Notes: a model not told the origin generated them from the letters alone. A stretch of DNA of 64,000 bases from JBAZDC01 sp041654595 (GCA_964551305.1 CAZKBT010000004.1:17846-81845), one strand, 5' to 3'; positions 1-8,753 are shown, counted from the stretch's first letter. Made by a program: numbers and translations.

Positions 1-14
1 GACGCGATTTTCAT
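1..14 (-). CDS. 5' end of an unidentified gene cut by the window edge
   Basis: An ATG whose complement lies at 12-14 overlaps the TGA stop of the upstream hydratase/dehydrogenase gene in an ATGA arrangement. It is preceded on the minus strand by GGAGGT about six bases upstream, a strong ribosome binding site. Only the codons for Met-Lys-Ile-Ala are inside the window, so the product cannot be named. The coupling suggests a further member of the beta-oxidation operon. Confidence 0.5.
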
Positions 15-1981
15 GTACTACCTCCATTTACCTCGTGGTTGAAATATTTTAGTTGTCGTTGATAATTCATCGGGCCGCCCGTAAAGGGCGCGAAGCCGGT
101 GCCGAAAATGACGCCGGCGTCGGCAAGGTCGGCGTCCGCCACGACCTTGCTTTCCACTTGCTGTCTGGCTTTCTCCAGCAAGGGAGCGATCAGGCGCTCG
201 GCAAGGCCGCTGGGCGGCGTGCGGGTTTCCCCTCGTATCGGTTTGCCCCCCTTCCAGGTGTAGAAGCCCTTGCCTGTTTTCTTGCCGAGCTCGTTGTGGT
301 CCAGCCGCGTTTGAAGTCCGGCGGGCAACTGGGTTTGATCCGAAAGCTGCTGTCCCGCGTCACGCACGATGTCCAGGCCGACCGTGTCCGCCAGTTCCAG
401 CGGTCCCATGGGCATGCCGAACCTTACCATGGCGTCGTCGATCGTTTCGGCGCTGATGCCTTCGCTATAGGCGCGCATGGCTTCCAGCATGTACGGAGCA
501 AGCACTGCGTTGACGAGAAAGCCCGGTGTGCTTTTCACGGGCAGTCCAAGCTTGCCGAGCTGACCGACGAATGCCTGTGCCTTGCGCATGGCTTCGGGCG
601 CGATGTCCGGCGTTTCGACGATTTCGACCAGAGGCATTTTCGCCACCGGATTGAAAAAGTGGATGCCGATCAGGCGTTCCGGGTTCTTCAGTTCCTGGTT
701 CAAGACTTCCAGCGACAGGCTGGACGTGTTGGTGGCCAGGATGGCATTGGACTTGAGCCTGGGTTCGATCGCCTGATAAAGCTGCCGTTTGGCGACGGGG
801 TTTTCCGTGATGGCTTCGATGACGATGTCGGCGCGCGCCACGCCATGGCCGTCGATATCGGGGATCAGGCGGTCATAGGCGGCGCGTGCCAGCAGAGGAT
901 CTTTCAGTTTGCCGGCGAACAGCGCGCTTGCCCGTTTCTGGGCGGCCGCAATGCGTTGACGGTCCTGGTCTTGCAGCGTGACGGTCATGCCCTTGAGCGC
1001 CGCCCACGCCGCGATGTCGCCTCCCATGACGCCCGCCCCGACCACGTGCACCCGTTCGGCCTTGTCCTCGGGCCTGGCCTGGCGGCCGAAGTCCTTGAGA
1101 CGTTCTTGCAGGTGATAGACCCGGACCAGATTACGCACGGTGTCGGATTGAATCAGCTTGTCCACCAGTTCCGGAGCTTTCAGCGCATTGCCCTGGTGTT
1201 TCGCCCAGATCTCCAGGATGGTTCTGGGCGCCGGATAATGATGGTGGGGGTCGCGCTTGTCGATGCTCTTGAGTGTTTGACGCTGCACGAGCGGCCGCAG
1301 GAGGGAGTGGTTGAGCAGGGCGGGCAGGCCTTTGGCCCGGCGGCGCGGCTTGCCGCTTCGGACCAGCATGGCTGCCGCCCGGCGCATCAGGCGCGGGGCG
1401 ACGATGCCGTCGGCCAGTCCCAGTTTGTATGCTTTGCGGGCGTTGACGGGCCGGCCCGTGAGCATCATGTCCAATGCGGCGGGCGCGCCGATCAGCGCGG
1501 GCAGGCGCAGCATGCCGCCCCATCCGGGGAAGATGCCCAGCATGACTTCAGGCAGCGCCAGCGACGTTTCCGGCTGATCGACGACGAGCCGGTAGCGGCA
1601 GGCCAGCGACAGCTCGAGGCCCCCGCCCAGGCAGTGGCCCTGGATCAAGGCGAGTGTCGGATAGGGGGTGGCGGCCAGGCGATTGAACAGCGACCAGCCG
1701 CGGGTGACCAGCGCCATGCCTTGGCCGGGCGTATCCAGGCCGGCGAATTCGTCGATGTTGGCTCCTGCGATGAAGCCGGCCTGCTTGGTCGAATGAATGA
1801 TCAGGCCCGCGGGCGGCTGTTGCTGCAGCGCATCCAGAACGCGGCCGAGCTCCGCCAGGGCTTCGGACGATAGCCGATTGACGTGGTCGTCCGCATAATC
1901 CATGGCCAGCCATACTATCCCTTCGCTATCCGTTTCCACACGGAAATGGCGCAAGTCCAGTCCGTTGATCGCGAGACTCAT
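11..1981 (-). CDS. bifunctional enoyl-CoA hydratase / 3-hydroxyacyl-CoA dehydrogenase (FadJ/FadB type)
   Basis: This 656-residue protein carries out the hydration and NAD-dependent oxidation steps of fatty-acid beta-oxidation in the cytoplasm. The N-terminal crotonase fold spans about residues 10-200. It contains GFIAGANIDEF (70-79) and the two catalytic glutamates, E123 in GGGLELSLA and E145 in LPEVMLG. The dehydrogenase part starts near 310 with the Rossmann motif VGAGVMGG and includes HFFNPVAKMPLVEIVE. It is shorter than E. coli FadB/FadJ (about 715-730). I chose the ATG at 1981 because it overlaps the thiolase stop by four bases (ATGA) and begins the conserved region; the open frame runs further upstream but into the thiolase gene. 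It is translationally coupled to the thiolase upstream and to another gene downstream. Confidence 0.93.
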   Translation of the reverse strand: MSLAINGLDLRHFRVETDSEGIVWLAMDYADDHVNRLSSEALAELGRVLDALQQQPPAGLIIHSTKQAGFIAGANIDEFAGLDTPGQGMALVTRGWSLFNRLAATPYPTLALIQGHCLGGGLELSLACRYRLVVDQPETSLALPEVMLGIFPGWGGMLRLPALIGAPAALDMMLTGRPVNARKAYKLGLADGIVAPRLMRRAAAMLVRSGKPRRRAKGLPALLNHSLLRPLVQRQTLKSIDKRDPHHHYPAPRTILEIWAKHQGNALKAPELVDKLIQSDTVRNLVRVYHLQERLKDFGRQARPEDKAERVHVVGAGVMGGDIAAWAALKGMTVTLQDQDRQRIAAAQKRASALFAGKLKDPLLARAAYDRLIPDIDGHGVARADIVIEAITENPVAKRQLYQAIEPRLKSNAILATNTSSLSLEVLNQELKNPERLIGIHFFNPVAKMPLVEIVETPDIAPEAMRKAQAFVGQLGKLGLPVKSTPGFLVNAVLAPYMLEAMRAYSEGISAETIDDAMVRFGMPMGPLELADTVGLDIVRDAGQQLSDQTQLPAGLQTRLDHNELGKKTGKGFYTWKGGKPIRGETRTPPSGLAERLIAPLLEKARQQVESKVVADADLADAGVIFGTGFAPFTGGPMNYQRQLKYFNHEVNGGST

Positions 1982-3276
1982 GATTGCTCCTTCTCGTTGC
2001 AGGTTTCGATAAGCATGGCGCCGCCTTGTCCTCCGCCTATGCAGATGGCGGCGATGCCGCGCTTGAGCCGGCGCGCGCGCAGCGCATGCAGCAAATGGAG
2101 CGCGATGCGCGCGCCGGAGGCGCCGACGGGGTGGCCGATCGCAATGGCGCCGCCATCGACGTTGAGGCGATCCGTATCGAGCAGCCCCAGGGCCTGGCGT
2201 CCCAGGTTCCTGCGGCACCAGCCGTCGTCGTTCCATGCGGCCCGGCAGGCCAGGACTTGGGCGGCGAACGCTTCGTTGATTTCCCAGAGATCGAGATCGT
2301 TCAAGCCCAGCCCGTGGCGCTCCAGTATCGGCGTGGATGCGAACACGGGGCCCAGGCCCATGACGGCCGGGTCCAGCGCCGCCCATTGGACGTCCAGAAT
2401 GCGCCCTATCGGAGCCAGGCCCAGCTCGTCGACGGCGGATTGCGAGGCCAGCAGCATCAACGCCGAGCCGTCGGTCACTTGCGAACTATTACCCGCGGTA
2501 ACGTTGCCCCACGGCTTGTCGAAGACCGGCTTGAGCTGCGCCAGTTTTTCAGGCGTGGAGTCGCCGCGTACGCCGTCATCCGCATCGTAAAGCGTGCCTT
2601 TGGCGTCGACGAGCGGAACGATCTCGGAAAAAGCATTGCGTTCTTTCGCGGACAGCGCGCGCTGGTGGCTTTGCGCGGAATAGGCGTCCATGTCCTGACG
2701 GCTGATGTGAAACTGATGCGCCAGGTTTTCCGCGGTCTGTCCCATCGACAGCCCCACCACCGGGTCGGTCAGGCCTTTGAGCAAGCCGATGACCGGCGCC
2801 AGGTAGCCGGGGCGCAGGCGCTTGAGCGTTTGCAGTTTCTGCTGGATGGTCCGGCTTTTGTTCCAGGCGGACAGCCATGCGATCATTTCATCGGAGAGCA
2901 GCACGGGCGCGCGCGACAGCGCGTCGACCCCGCCGGCCAGGACCAGGTCGCTGCGCCCGGTTTGTATGGACATGATGCCTGAATCCAGGGCCTGCATGCC
3001 CGAGGCGCAGTTGCGCATGACCGTCCAGCCTGGAACGCGGTGCCCGCATCCCAGGCGCAGGGCGACGATGCGGCCGATGTTCGTTTCTTCGGGGGCGGGC
3101 GCCGCGCAGCCGAGAATGACTTCGCTGAGCCTGTCGGGCGCGAACGACTGGCGCAGCAGGAGTTCGCGTCCGGCATGGGTTGCCAAGTCGGATGCCGAGA
3201 ACGGCCCCGGCGCGTTGCGCGCTTTGAGAAAGGGCGAACGCGCCCCGTCTATGATGTATACCGGTTCAAAAGCCAT
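1978..3276 (-). CDS. acetyl-CoA C-acyltransferase (thiolase, FadI-like)
   Basis: This 432-residue thiolase catalyses the final thiolytic step of beta-oxidation, releasing acetyl-CoA from 3-ketoacyl-CoA. The nucleophilic cysteine is C90 in RNCASGMQA. The C-terminal catalytic residues are H382 in GHPVGASGAR and C412 in CIGGGQGG, and NEAFAAQVLA lies between them. The length matches FadI/FadA enzymes. It sits between the acyl-CoA dehydrogenase (11-base gap) and the hydratase/dehydrogenase (4-base overlap), which fits a complete beta-oxidation operon. FadI is preferred over biosynthetic PhaA-type thiolases because of context and sequence style. Confidence 0.93.
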   Translation of the reverse strand: MAFEPVYIIDGARSPFLKARNAPGPFSASDLATHAGRELLLRQSFAPDRLSEVILGCAAPAPEETNIGRIVALRLGCGHRVPGWTVMRNCASGMQALDSGIMSIQTGRSDLVLAGGVDALSRAPVLLSDEMIAWLSAWNKSRTIQQKLQTLKRLRPGYLAPVIGLLKGLTDPVVGLSMGQTAENLAHQFHISRQDMDAYSAQSHQRALSAKERNAFSEIVPLVDAKGTLYDADDGVRGDSTPEKLAQLKPVFDKPWGNVTAGNSSQVTDGSALMLLASQSAVDELGLAPIGRILDVQWAALDPAVMGLGPVFASTPILERHGLGLNDLDLWEINEAFAAQVLACRAAWNDDGWCRRNLGRQALGLLDTDRLNVDGGAIAIGHPVGASGARIALHLLHALRARRLKRGIAAICIGGGQGGAMLIETCNEKEQS

Positions 3277-3287
3277 GTGTCATGTCC

Positions 3288-5636
3288 TTATGAAACCTGA
3301 TGGGTAGGATCACCCGCAGGCTTGGAGTTTCGTCCCAGGTCGAAGGGAAAATCATCCACGGCAATGACCCTGTCGCGCAGGGCGTCGCGGTGCTGCAATG
3401 CCTCGAATTCCTGATCGGTAATCGCGCCGACGGCATGCGCGGCTTTTGGCATATCCCGTACGTTGGCCTGGGTATGGTTACGCAGCACTCCTTGTTTTGC
3501 GACGTTGCGAACCTTTTCGTCAATGGGGGCCGCCGCCAGCGAGGCCAGAAGCGCATCCTCGATCAGCCGGATCGGCTCGCCTTCGGCGGAAGGAACGAAA
3601 ACCCTGTGCGTAAGCCGGTCCCGGCTGGCTCCAGGCCGGGTCAACAGCCTGGCGACCCGGCTGCCCAGCGCGTCGGACGGCGGGCTCAGATGCTGGCCCA
3701 GCGGGAACAGCAAGATACGCAACACGATCGCCAGGGGCCGATTGGGGAAGTTGGACAGCGCGCCGTCGAAAGCGGTCTGCATGGCGTACAAGGCGTCCTG
3801 GACGGCCCAGTGGACCAGCGGCGCGTCTTCTTCGGGGCGGCCGTCGTCTTCGAAACGTTTTAAGGTGGCGCTGATCAAATAAAGCTGCGAAAGAATGTCA
3901 CCCAGCCTAGCGGACAGGCGCTCGCGCCGTTTGAGCTCCCCGCCCAGCATGAGCATGGCACTGTCGGCCAGTACAGCGAAGGCGCTGGCGTAGCGATTGA
4001 CCTGGCGGTAGTAGCGGCGCATCGCGGGCGCGGGCTTCACCGGCAGGTGGACCAGCAGCGATCCGCTCAGGCCGTGGCCCAGAGCCCGGCCCAAGTTGGC
4101 CAGCGTATGCCGGATGTGGCCTTGCAGCGCCACGTCGAATTGGTGCAGACCTTGCGCTTCATCCTCCAGCTGCGCGGCGTGGATTTCCTTCAGTACATAA
4201 GGATGGCAGCGTATAGCCCCCTGTCCGAAGATGATCAGGCTGCGGGTAAGTATGTTGGCGCCTTCCACGGTAATCCCAACGGGCAGCTGTTGATAGGCGC
4301 GGCCCAGAAAGTTCGAGGGCCCCAGGCAAATGCCTTTGCCGCCGATGATGTCCATGCCGTCGTTCACGACGGCTCGGCCCCGCTCGGTCAGGTGGTATTT
4401 GACGATGGCCGATATGACGGACGGCTTTTCGCCTTGGTCGATGGCCGAGGCGGTCAGGGACCGAGCGGCATCGATCAGGTAGGTATTGCCGCCTATGCGC
4501 GCCAAGGCCTCCTCGACGCCTTCGAACTTGCCGATGGGCAGTCCGAACTGCTGGCGAATCCGGCTGTAGGCACCTACGGCGCGCGAGGTGAGCATGGCCA
4601 TACCGGTATAGGACGACGGCAGGGAAATGCCGCGTCCGGCGGCCAGGCATTCCATCAGCATGCGCCAGCCTTGGCCCGCCATCTTCGGCCCGCCGATGAT
4701 GAAGTCCAAAGGCATGAAAACATCCAGTCCGCGCGTCGGGCCGTTCATGAACATGGCGTCCAGCGGCAAGTGGCGCCGGCCGGTCTGCACGCCGGGGTGA
4801 TCGGCGGGCACCAGGGCGCAGGTAATGCCCAGGTCCTGCTCGTCCCCGAGCAAGCCGTCGGGATCGTGGAGGCGGAACGCCAGGCCCAGCAAGGTGCAGA
4901 CCGGGGCCAGGGTGATGTAGCGCTTGTCCCAGCTCACCCGCATGCCGAGCACCTCTTCTCCTTGCCATTGGCCTTTGCAGACGATGCCCACGTCGGGTAT
5001 GGCGGCCGCGTCGGAGCCCGCCCATGGGCTGGTCAGGGCGAAGGCGGGGATATCTTCGCTGCGGGCCAGGCGCGGCAGATAATGGTTTTTTTGCTCTTCG
5101 GTTCCGTAGTGCAGCAGGAGCTCGGCGGGCCCGAGGGAATTGGGCACCATTACGCTGACGGACAGCGCGGAATTGCGTGTCGACAGCGTGGTGACGATTT
5201 GCGAGTGCGCCTGCGCCGAAAAGCCCCGGCCCCCGTATTCCTTGGGGATGATGAGGCTGAAGAATCGGTTTTCCTTCAGATAGTCCCAGACGGCTTGGGG
5301 TAAGTTCTGGTCCTCGCGCGTCAGCTTCCAGTCATCGACCATGGCGCAAGCCGTTTGCACTTCATTGTCCAGGAACGATTGCTCTTCGGCCGTCAAGACG
5401 GGCTTGGGCGTTGCCAGCAGATCGGACCAGCGAGGCTTTCCGCTGAACAGCTGGCTGTCCCACCAGGTCGTGCCCGCTTCCAATGCGTCGCGTTCCGTGT
5501 CCGACATGGGCGGCATGATCTTGCGGAACAGGCGAAAGACAGGTACGGAAATCAGTTTCAGGCGTAGCTCGGCCACGTTGAAGACGACGATGGCCGCAAT
5601 GACGAGCAGAGCAATAACGACAAGAAAAATGCTCAC
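3288..5636 (-). CDS. fadE: long acyl-CoA dehydrogenase, FadE type
   Basis: This 782-residue protein resembles E. coli FadE (about 814), the membrane-associated FAD enzyme for the first beta-oxidation step. A hydrophobic N-terminal segment (SIFLVVIALLVIAAIVVF) could anchor it to the inner membrane. The acyl-CoA dehydrogenase domains follow (KENRFFSLIIPKEYGGRGFS; FALTSPWAGSDAAAIPD; IIGGKGICLG), then the FadE-specific C-terminal extension. I place the start at the GTG at 5636, because an AAGGAG Shine-Dalgarno lies eight bases upstream; an in-frame ATG at 5669 would put that site inside the coding region and has none of its own. The TetR gene ends 13 bases upstream, so the two are probably cotranscribed. 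Confidence 0.92.
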   Translation of the reverse strand: MSIFLVVIALLVIAAIVVFNVAELRLKLISVPVFRLFRKIMPPMSDTERDALEAGTTWWDSQLFSGKPRWSDLLATPKPVLTAEEQSFLDNEVQTACAMVDDWKLTREDQNLPQAVWDYLKENRFFSLIIPKEYGGRGFSAQAHSQIVTTLSTRNSALSVSVMVPNSLGPAELLLHYGTEEQKNHYLPRLARSEDIPAFALTSPWAGSDAAAIPDVGIVCKGQWQGEEVLGMRVSWDKRYITLAPVCTLLGLAFRLHDPDGLLGDEQDLGITCALVPADHPGVQTGRRHLPLDAMFMNGPTRGLDVFMPLDFIIGGPKMAGQGWRMLMECLAAGRGISLPSSYTGMAMLTSRAVGAYSRIRQQFGLPIGKFEGVEEALARIGGNTYLIDAARSLTASAIDQGEKPSVISAIVKYHLTERGRAVVNDGMDIIGGKGICLGPSNFLGRAYQQLPVGITVEGANILTRSLIIFGQGAIRCHPYVLKEIHAAQLEDEAQGLHQFDVALQGHIRHTLANLGRALGHGLSGSLLVHLPVKPAPAMRRYYRQVNRYASAFAVLADSAMLMLGGELKRRERLSARLGDILSQLYLISATLKRFEDDGRPEEDAPLVHWAVQDALYAMQTAFDGALSNFPNRPLAIVLRILLFPLGQHLSPPSDALGSRVARLLTRPGASRDRLTHRVFVPSAEGEPIRLIEDALLASLAAAPIDEKVRNVAKQGVLRNHTQANVRDMPKAAHAVGAITDQEFEALQHRDALRDRVIAVDDFPFDLGRNSKPAGDPTHQVS

Positions 5637-5649
5637 GGTCGGAACTCCT

Positions 5650-6402
5650 TCAGGATGGGCTGGAGCCATTGGCGTATGCGCACGCGCCCGGCGCCGTCGG
5701 CGCCGCAGATGACTCTAGCATAGTAGTGTTGGTGGTTTGCGGCAGCGGCGCGCGCAGGCCTCCAAGTAAAAAACTCAGTAATTTTTGTAATAATTTGTCA
5801 GGCTTGTTATCGTCCATATCTTCTCTATCCAGACCCATGGCCTGGCGTAAAACATCGGCGCCCATGATGGCGTAGGAAGTGGCGCCCAGCATGAAGTGGA
5901 TGCGCCAGGTGATTTCCGCCGTCGGCACGCCGGGCAGGGATTCCAGCAGGGCGGCTTTGAAGCGGGAGAATACGTTGTTGCGCTCGCTCAGGAACAAGGT
6001 GGTGATGAGTCCGTTGCGGTCGGACAAATTGCGTTGAAGCAAAGGAAAAAAGGCGGCGTGGTCCGGGCCTGTGTTGAAGGCATGACGGATCAAGGGACCG
6101 AAAAAGGCTTCCACGATGTGCGAGGGCTTGAGCGGCCGGCCTTCGGCACGTTTCTGTAACATGGTCAGTTGAAGCAGGCGTTCGTTGTTGATAGCATCCA
6201 GGCGGCGCTGGAATACCGCCCGGATCAAGCCGTCCTTGGAGCCGAAGTGATAGTTGACCGCCGACAGGTTGGTTTTCGAGAGGGCGGCGATCTGCCGGAT
6301 CGATGTACCGTCGTGCCCTTGGCGCGCGAACAGCGCCTCCGCCGCTTCCAGAATAGCGTGTCGTGTATGCGCGGAACGGGAAACAAGGGGTTTATCGGAC
6401 AC
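5650..6402 (-). CDS. TetR-family regulator of the beta-oxidation operon
   Basis: A TetR-family repressor of about 250 residues. The helix-turn-helix is visible at the N-terminus (ILEAAEALFARQGHDGTSIRQIAALSKTNLSAVNYHFGSKDGL, split here only as a description), followed by a variable ligand-binding domain. It is the first gene of a probable operon with fadE, thiolase and hydratase/dehydrogenase, so an acyl-CoA or fatty acid is the expected ligand, as for PsrA/FadR-type TetR proteins (inference). An in-frame ATG at 6444 exists, but using it would place a 44-bp perfect palindrome inside the gene. I prefer the GTG at 6402, which the palindrome directly abuts. Neither start has a clear Shine-Dalgarno, so the start is uncertain. 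Confidence 0.82.
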   Translation of the reverse strand: MSDKPLVSRSAHTRHAILEAAEALFARQGHDGTSIRQIAALSKTNLSAVNYHFGSKDGLIRAVFQRRLDAINNERLLQLTMLQKRAEGRPLKPSHIVEAFFGPLIRHAFNTGPDHAAFFPLLQRNLSDRNGLITTLFLSERNNVFSRFKAALLESLPGVPTAEITWRIHFMLGATSYAIMGADVLRQAMGLDREDMDDNKPDKLLQKLLSFLLGGLRAPLPQTTNTTMLESSAAPTAPGACAYANGSSPS

Positions 6403-6446
6403 GAATGGCCTATATTTCAAACGTTTGTTTGAAATATAGGCCATTC
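6403..6446. promoter_or_regulatory. 44-bp perfect palindrome, probable TetR operator
   Basis: Two 20-base arms (GAATGGCCTATATTTCAAAC and its exact reverse complement) flank a GTTT spacer. The centre holds CAAACGTTTG followed by TTTG, resembling the (G/C)AAAC-N2-4-GTTTG boxes known for PsrA-type regulators. It lies just before the TetR gene and after the aldehyde dehydrogenase stop, so it probably mediates autoregulation of the TetR-fadE-thiolase operon. As RNA it could also fold into a very stable hairpin at the translation start. Confidence 0.75.
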
Positions 6447-6505
6447 ATTTTGCCGATGACACTGGGGTTGTCCCTCAGGCCCGCTCCGGCCGCGGGTTTG
6501 GGAGC

Positions 6506-7933
6506 CTAGACGTGGGTCACGAACTTGGTCACGAGATACCCGTCGAAGGTTTCCGAGCCGCCTTCGCTGCCTATGCCGCTATCCTTGATGCCGCCAAAGG
6601 GCGTTTCCGGAAGCGCGGCGCCGAAGTGGTTGATGTTGACCATGCCCGCTTCCAAGGCGTTCCCGGCTTTCGTCGCGGTCTGCAGCGAGTTGGTGAACAC
6701 GTATGACGACAGGCCGAAAGGTAGGGAATTGGCACGGCGGATGGCGTCGTCGCCGTCGGAAAAGCGCGTGATGGGCGCGATCGGGCCGAAGGGTTCTTCC
6801 GTCATCAGCATGGCGTGATCCGGCAGCTCGGTCACGACGGTGGGGGCGAAGAAGTGGCCGATGCGGTCCAGCGCCTGTCCTCCGAGTTCCAGCTTGCCGC
6901 CCAGTTCCAGCGCGTTCTCGACGAAGCGGGTCATGGTGGGAACGCGCCGTTCGTGGGCCAGGGGGCCCATTTGCGTGTCGGGCTCCAAGCCGTCGCCGAC
7001 CTTGACCTCCTTCAGCGTATCGATGAAGCCCGCCAAGAAACGGTCATAGACCTTTTCATGGATGTAAAAACGCGTGGGGGATATGCATACCTGGCCCGCG
7101 TTGCGGATCTTGAAGTGCGCAAGCTGCTTGGCGGCGCGATCGACGTCGGCATCCTCGAACACGAGGACGGGCGAATGGCCGCCCAGCTCCATCGTGACGG
7201 GCTTCATATGGGCGCCGGCCAGCGCCGCCAATTGTTTTCCCACGGGAACGGAGCCGGTAAACGATACTTTGCGCACGATGGGGGAGCGGATCAGATAGTC
7301 CGACACTTCCGCCGGCACACCCCAGACGATGTTGAGCACGCCGGGGGGAAGGCCCGCTTCGTGAAAGATGCGGGCGATGGCCATGACGGCGCTGGGCGCG
7401 TCCTCGGGGCCCTTCAGGATGATCGTGCAGCCCGCCCCGATCGCGGCGCTGATCTTGCGTATGGCTTGGTTGTAGGGAAAGTTCCAGGGCGTGAAGGCGG
7501 CGCAGACGCCGATGGGTTCGCGCAGCGCCATTTGCCGCACGTTCGGCTGGCGGGGGGGGATCACCCGTCCGTAAATGCGGCGGCATTCTTCCGCATGCCA
7601 ATCGGTATGATCCGCGCAGCTCATGATCTCGCCCACGGCTTCGGCCAGCGGCTTGCCCTGGTCCAGCGTCATGTTGCGCCCGATTTCCTTGGCCCGCTCG
7701 CGCGAGAGCTGTCCGGCCTTGCGCAGGATCTCGGAGCGCTGCATGGGAGAGCTGTGGCGCCAAGTCTGGAAAGCGCGATGCGCGGCATCCAGCGCCCGGT
7801 CCAGATCGGATTGCGACGCCAGCGGCAGCCGGCCGAGCACATCCAGGGTGGCGGGGTTGGTGACGTCCTGGGTGCGGCGACCGTCGCCGCCGAGGAATTC
7901 ACCGTCTATATATAAGGCCAACTGCTCGTACAT
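6506..7933 (-). CDS. aldehyde dehydrogenase (succinate-semialdehyde dehydrogenase-like)
   Basis: This 475-residue NAD(P)-dependent aldehyde dehydrogenase oxidises an aldehyde to the carboxylate in the cytoplasm. The family residues are all present: N151 in TPWNFPYNQ, the coenzyme-site K174, E249 in MELGGHSPV and the catalytic C283 in NAGQVCISPTR. The QVCISPTR signature is closest to succinate-semialdehyde dehydrogenases, but the substrate is not provable from sequence. The start at 7933 has AGGAGG about eight bases upstream; the open frame extends 72 codons further without support. It lies upstream of the TetR palindrome, so it may be a separate transcription unit. Confidence 0.9.
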   Translation of the reverse strand: MYEQLALYIDGEFLGGDGRRTQDVTNPATLDVLGRLPLASQSDLDRALDAAHRAFQTWRHSSPMQRSEILRKAGQLSRERAKEIGRNMTLDQGKPLAEAVGEIMSCADHTDWHAEECRRIYGRVIPPRQPNVRQMALREPIGVCAAFTPWNFPYNQAIRKISAAIGAGCTIILKGPEDAPSAVMAIARIFHEAGLPPGVLNIVWGVPAEVSDYLIRSPIVRKVSFTGSVPVGKQLAALAGAHMKPVTMELGGHSPVLVFEDADVDRAAKQLAHFKIRNAGQVCISPTRFYIHEKVYDRFLAGFIDTLKEVKVGDGLEPDTQMGPLAHERRVPTMTRFVENALELGGKLELGGQALDRIGHFFAPTVVTELPDHAMLMTEEPFGPIAPITRFSDGDDAIRRANSLPFGLSSYVFTNSLQTATKAGNALEAGMVNINHFGAALPETPFGGIKDSGIGSEGGSETFDGYLVTKFVTHV

Positions 7934-8375
7934 GTAAGAGTCCTCCTGGAGTCCGTTTAGGTGGGCATGATGCCGGCAAGCATACACAACCATGACCGGA
8001 AAGGCGCCCGTCATCCATGAAAATACTACACTTGCATGGCCGGCCTTCAGAAAGTACTTGCAATAAAGCCAGAAAAAACTTATGATGATGGGCTTGCTTG
8101 TCAAGGTTGGCTGAACGTATTGCCGAAGCGTCGGTTTTGCAAGTTGCAAATCAGCGGGTCGGCAAATCAGAATGAAGCATTGGCGCGCAAGTACACGCGA
8201 GTTTTTTTAGCAAGATTTCAACCCAGGGTTCGATGTTGTCGGGCGTTGGCGGCAAACCACTACGCTGGCTTTGTCGCGGTGCAGGATGACGGCGAATCTG
8301 ACGGGACCAAAACTGGTTGTGCAACCTTGTCAATTGTTGGCGGGGCAACGCAGCTAAGTTGGAACAGGAATAATC
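7934..8375. other. divergent intergenic region between aldehyde dehydrogenase and rplN
   Basis: About 440 bases without a convincing gene separate the minus-strand aldehyde dehydrogenase from the plus-strand ribosomal cluster. One good plus-strand promoter candidate (8058-8086) is visible. The roughly 280 bases between it and rplN would be a long mRNA leader, with small inverted repeats near 8320-8345 (for example GGTTGTGCAACC). I did not recognise a known riboswitch or a promoter for the aldehyde dehydrogenase. Confidence 0.5.
8058..8086 (+). promoter_or_regulatory. sigma-70 promoter candidate for the spc ribosomal operon
   Basis: TTGCAA (8058-8063) and TATGAT (8081-8086) are separated by exactly 17 bases, matching the -35/-10 consensus at four or five of six positions each. 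It is the best promoter-like sequence before rplN and would start transcription near 8093. The ribosomal cluster has no S10-operon genes upstream, so it needs its own promoter. Confidence 0.5.
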
Positions 8376-8744
8376 ATGATCCAAATGCAGACCACGCTGG
8401 ACGTGGCCGACAACACGGGCGCACGTTCCATTATGTGCATCAAGGTGTTGGGCGGCTCGAAGCGCCGTTATGCCGCCATCGGTGACATCATCAAGGTGAG
8501 TGTCAAGGAAGCGGCTCCTCGCGGGCGCGTCAAAAAAGGCGAAATCTACAACGCAGTAGTGGTGCGTACCGCTAAGGGCGTTCGCCGCAAAGACGGCTCG
8601 CTGATCAAGTTCGGTGGCAATGCCGCCGTTCTGCTCAACGCCAAGCTGGAACCCATCGGCACTCGTATCTTCGGACCGGTCACGCGCGAACTGCGTACCG
8701 AAAAGTTCATGAAGATCGTGTCGCTGGCTCCAGAAGTGCTGTAA
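8376..8744 (+). CDS. rplN: 50S ribosomal protein L14
   Basis: This 122-residue protein is L14, a 23S rRNA-binding protein at the subunit interface that takes part in bridges to 16S rRNA. It begins MIQMQTTLDVADNTGAR and contains GDIIKVSVKEA and VFGPVTREL-like IFGPVTREL, all family hallmarks, at the normal length. It is the first gene of the spc cluster here; the usual upstream neighbours rpsQ, rpmC and rplP are absent and an opposite-strand catabolic cluster takes their place. rplX follows after nine bases. Confidence 0.98.
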   Translation: MIQMQTTLDVADNTGARSIMCIKVLGGSKRRYAAIGDIIKVSVKEAAPRGRVKKGEIYNAVVVRTAKGVRRKDGSLIKFGGNAAVLLNAKLEPIGTRIFGPVTRELRTEKFMKIVSLAPEVL

Positions 8745-8753
8745 GGAGCCAAC

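Noticed and set aside
53..1873. Long plus-strand open frame opposite the hydratase/dehydrogenase gene
   Set aside because: Its translation is low-complexity and Arg/Gly/Gln-rich with no family motif. It is the third-position GC shadow of a well-supported gene.
6402..6444. ATG at 6444 as start of the TetR gene
   Set aside because: It would translate a 44-bp palindrome into residues not typical of TetR proteins and has no ribosome site; GTG 6402 fits better, though not proven.
8036..8485. Plus-strand open frame running through the leader into rplN
   Set aside because: It overlaps rplN in another frame and has no recognisable sequence; the region is better explained as an mRNA leader.
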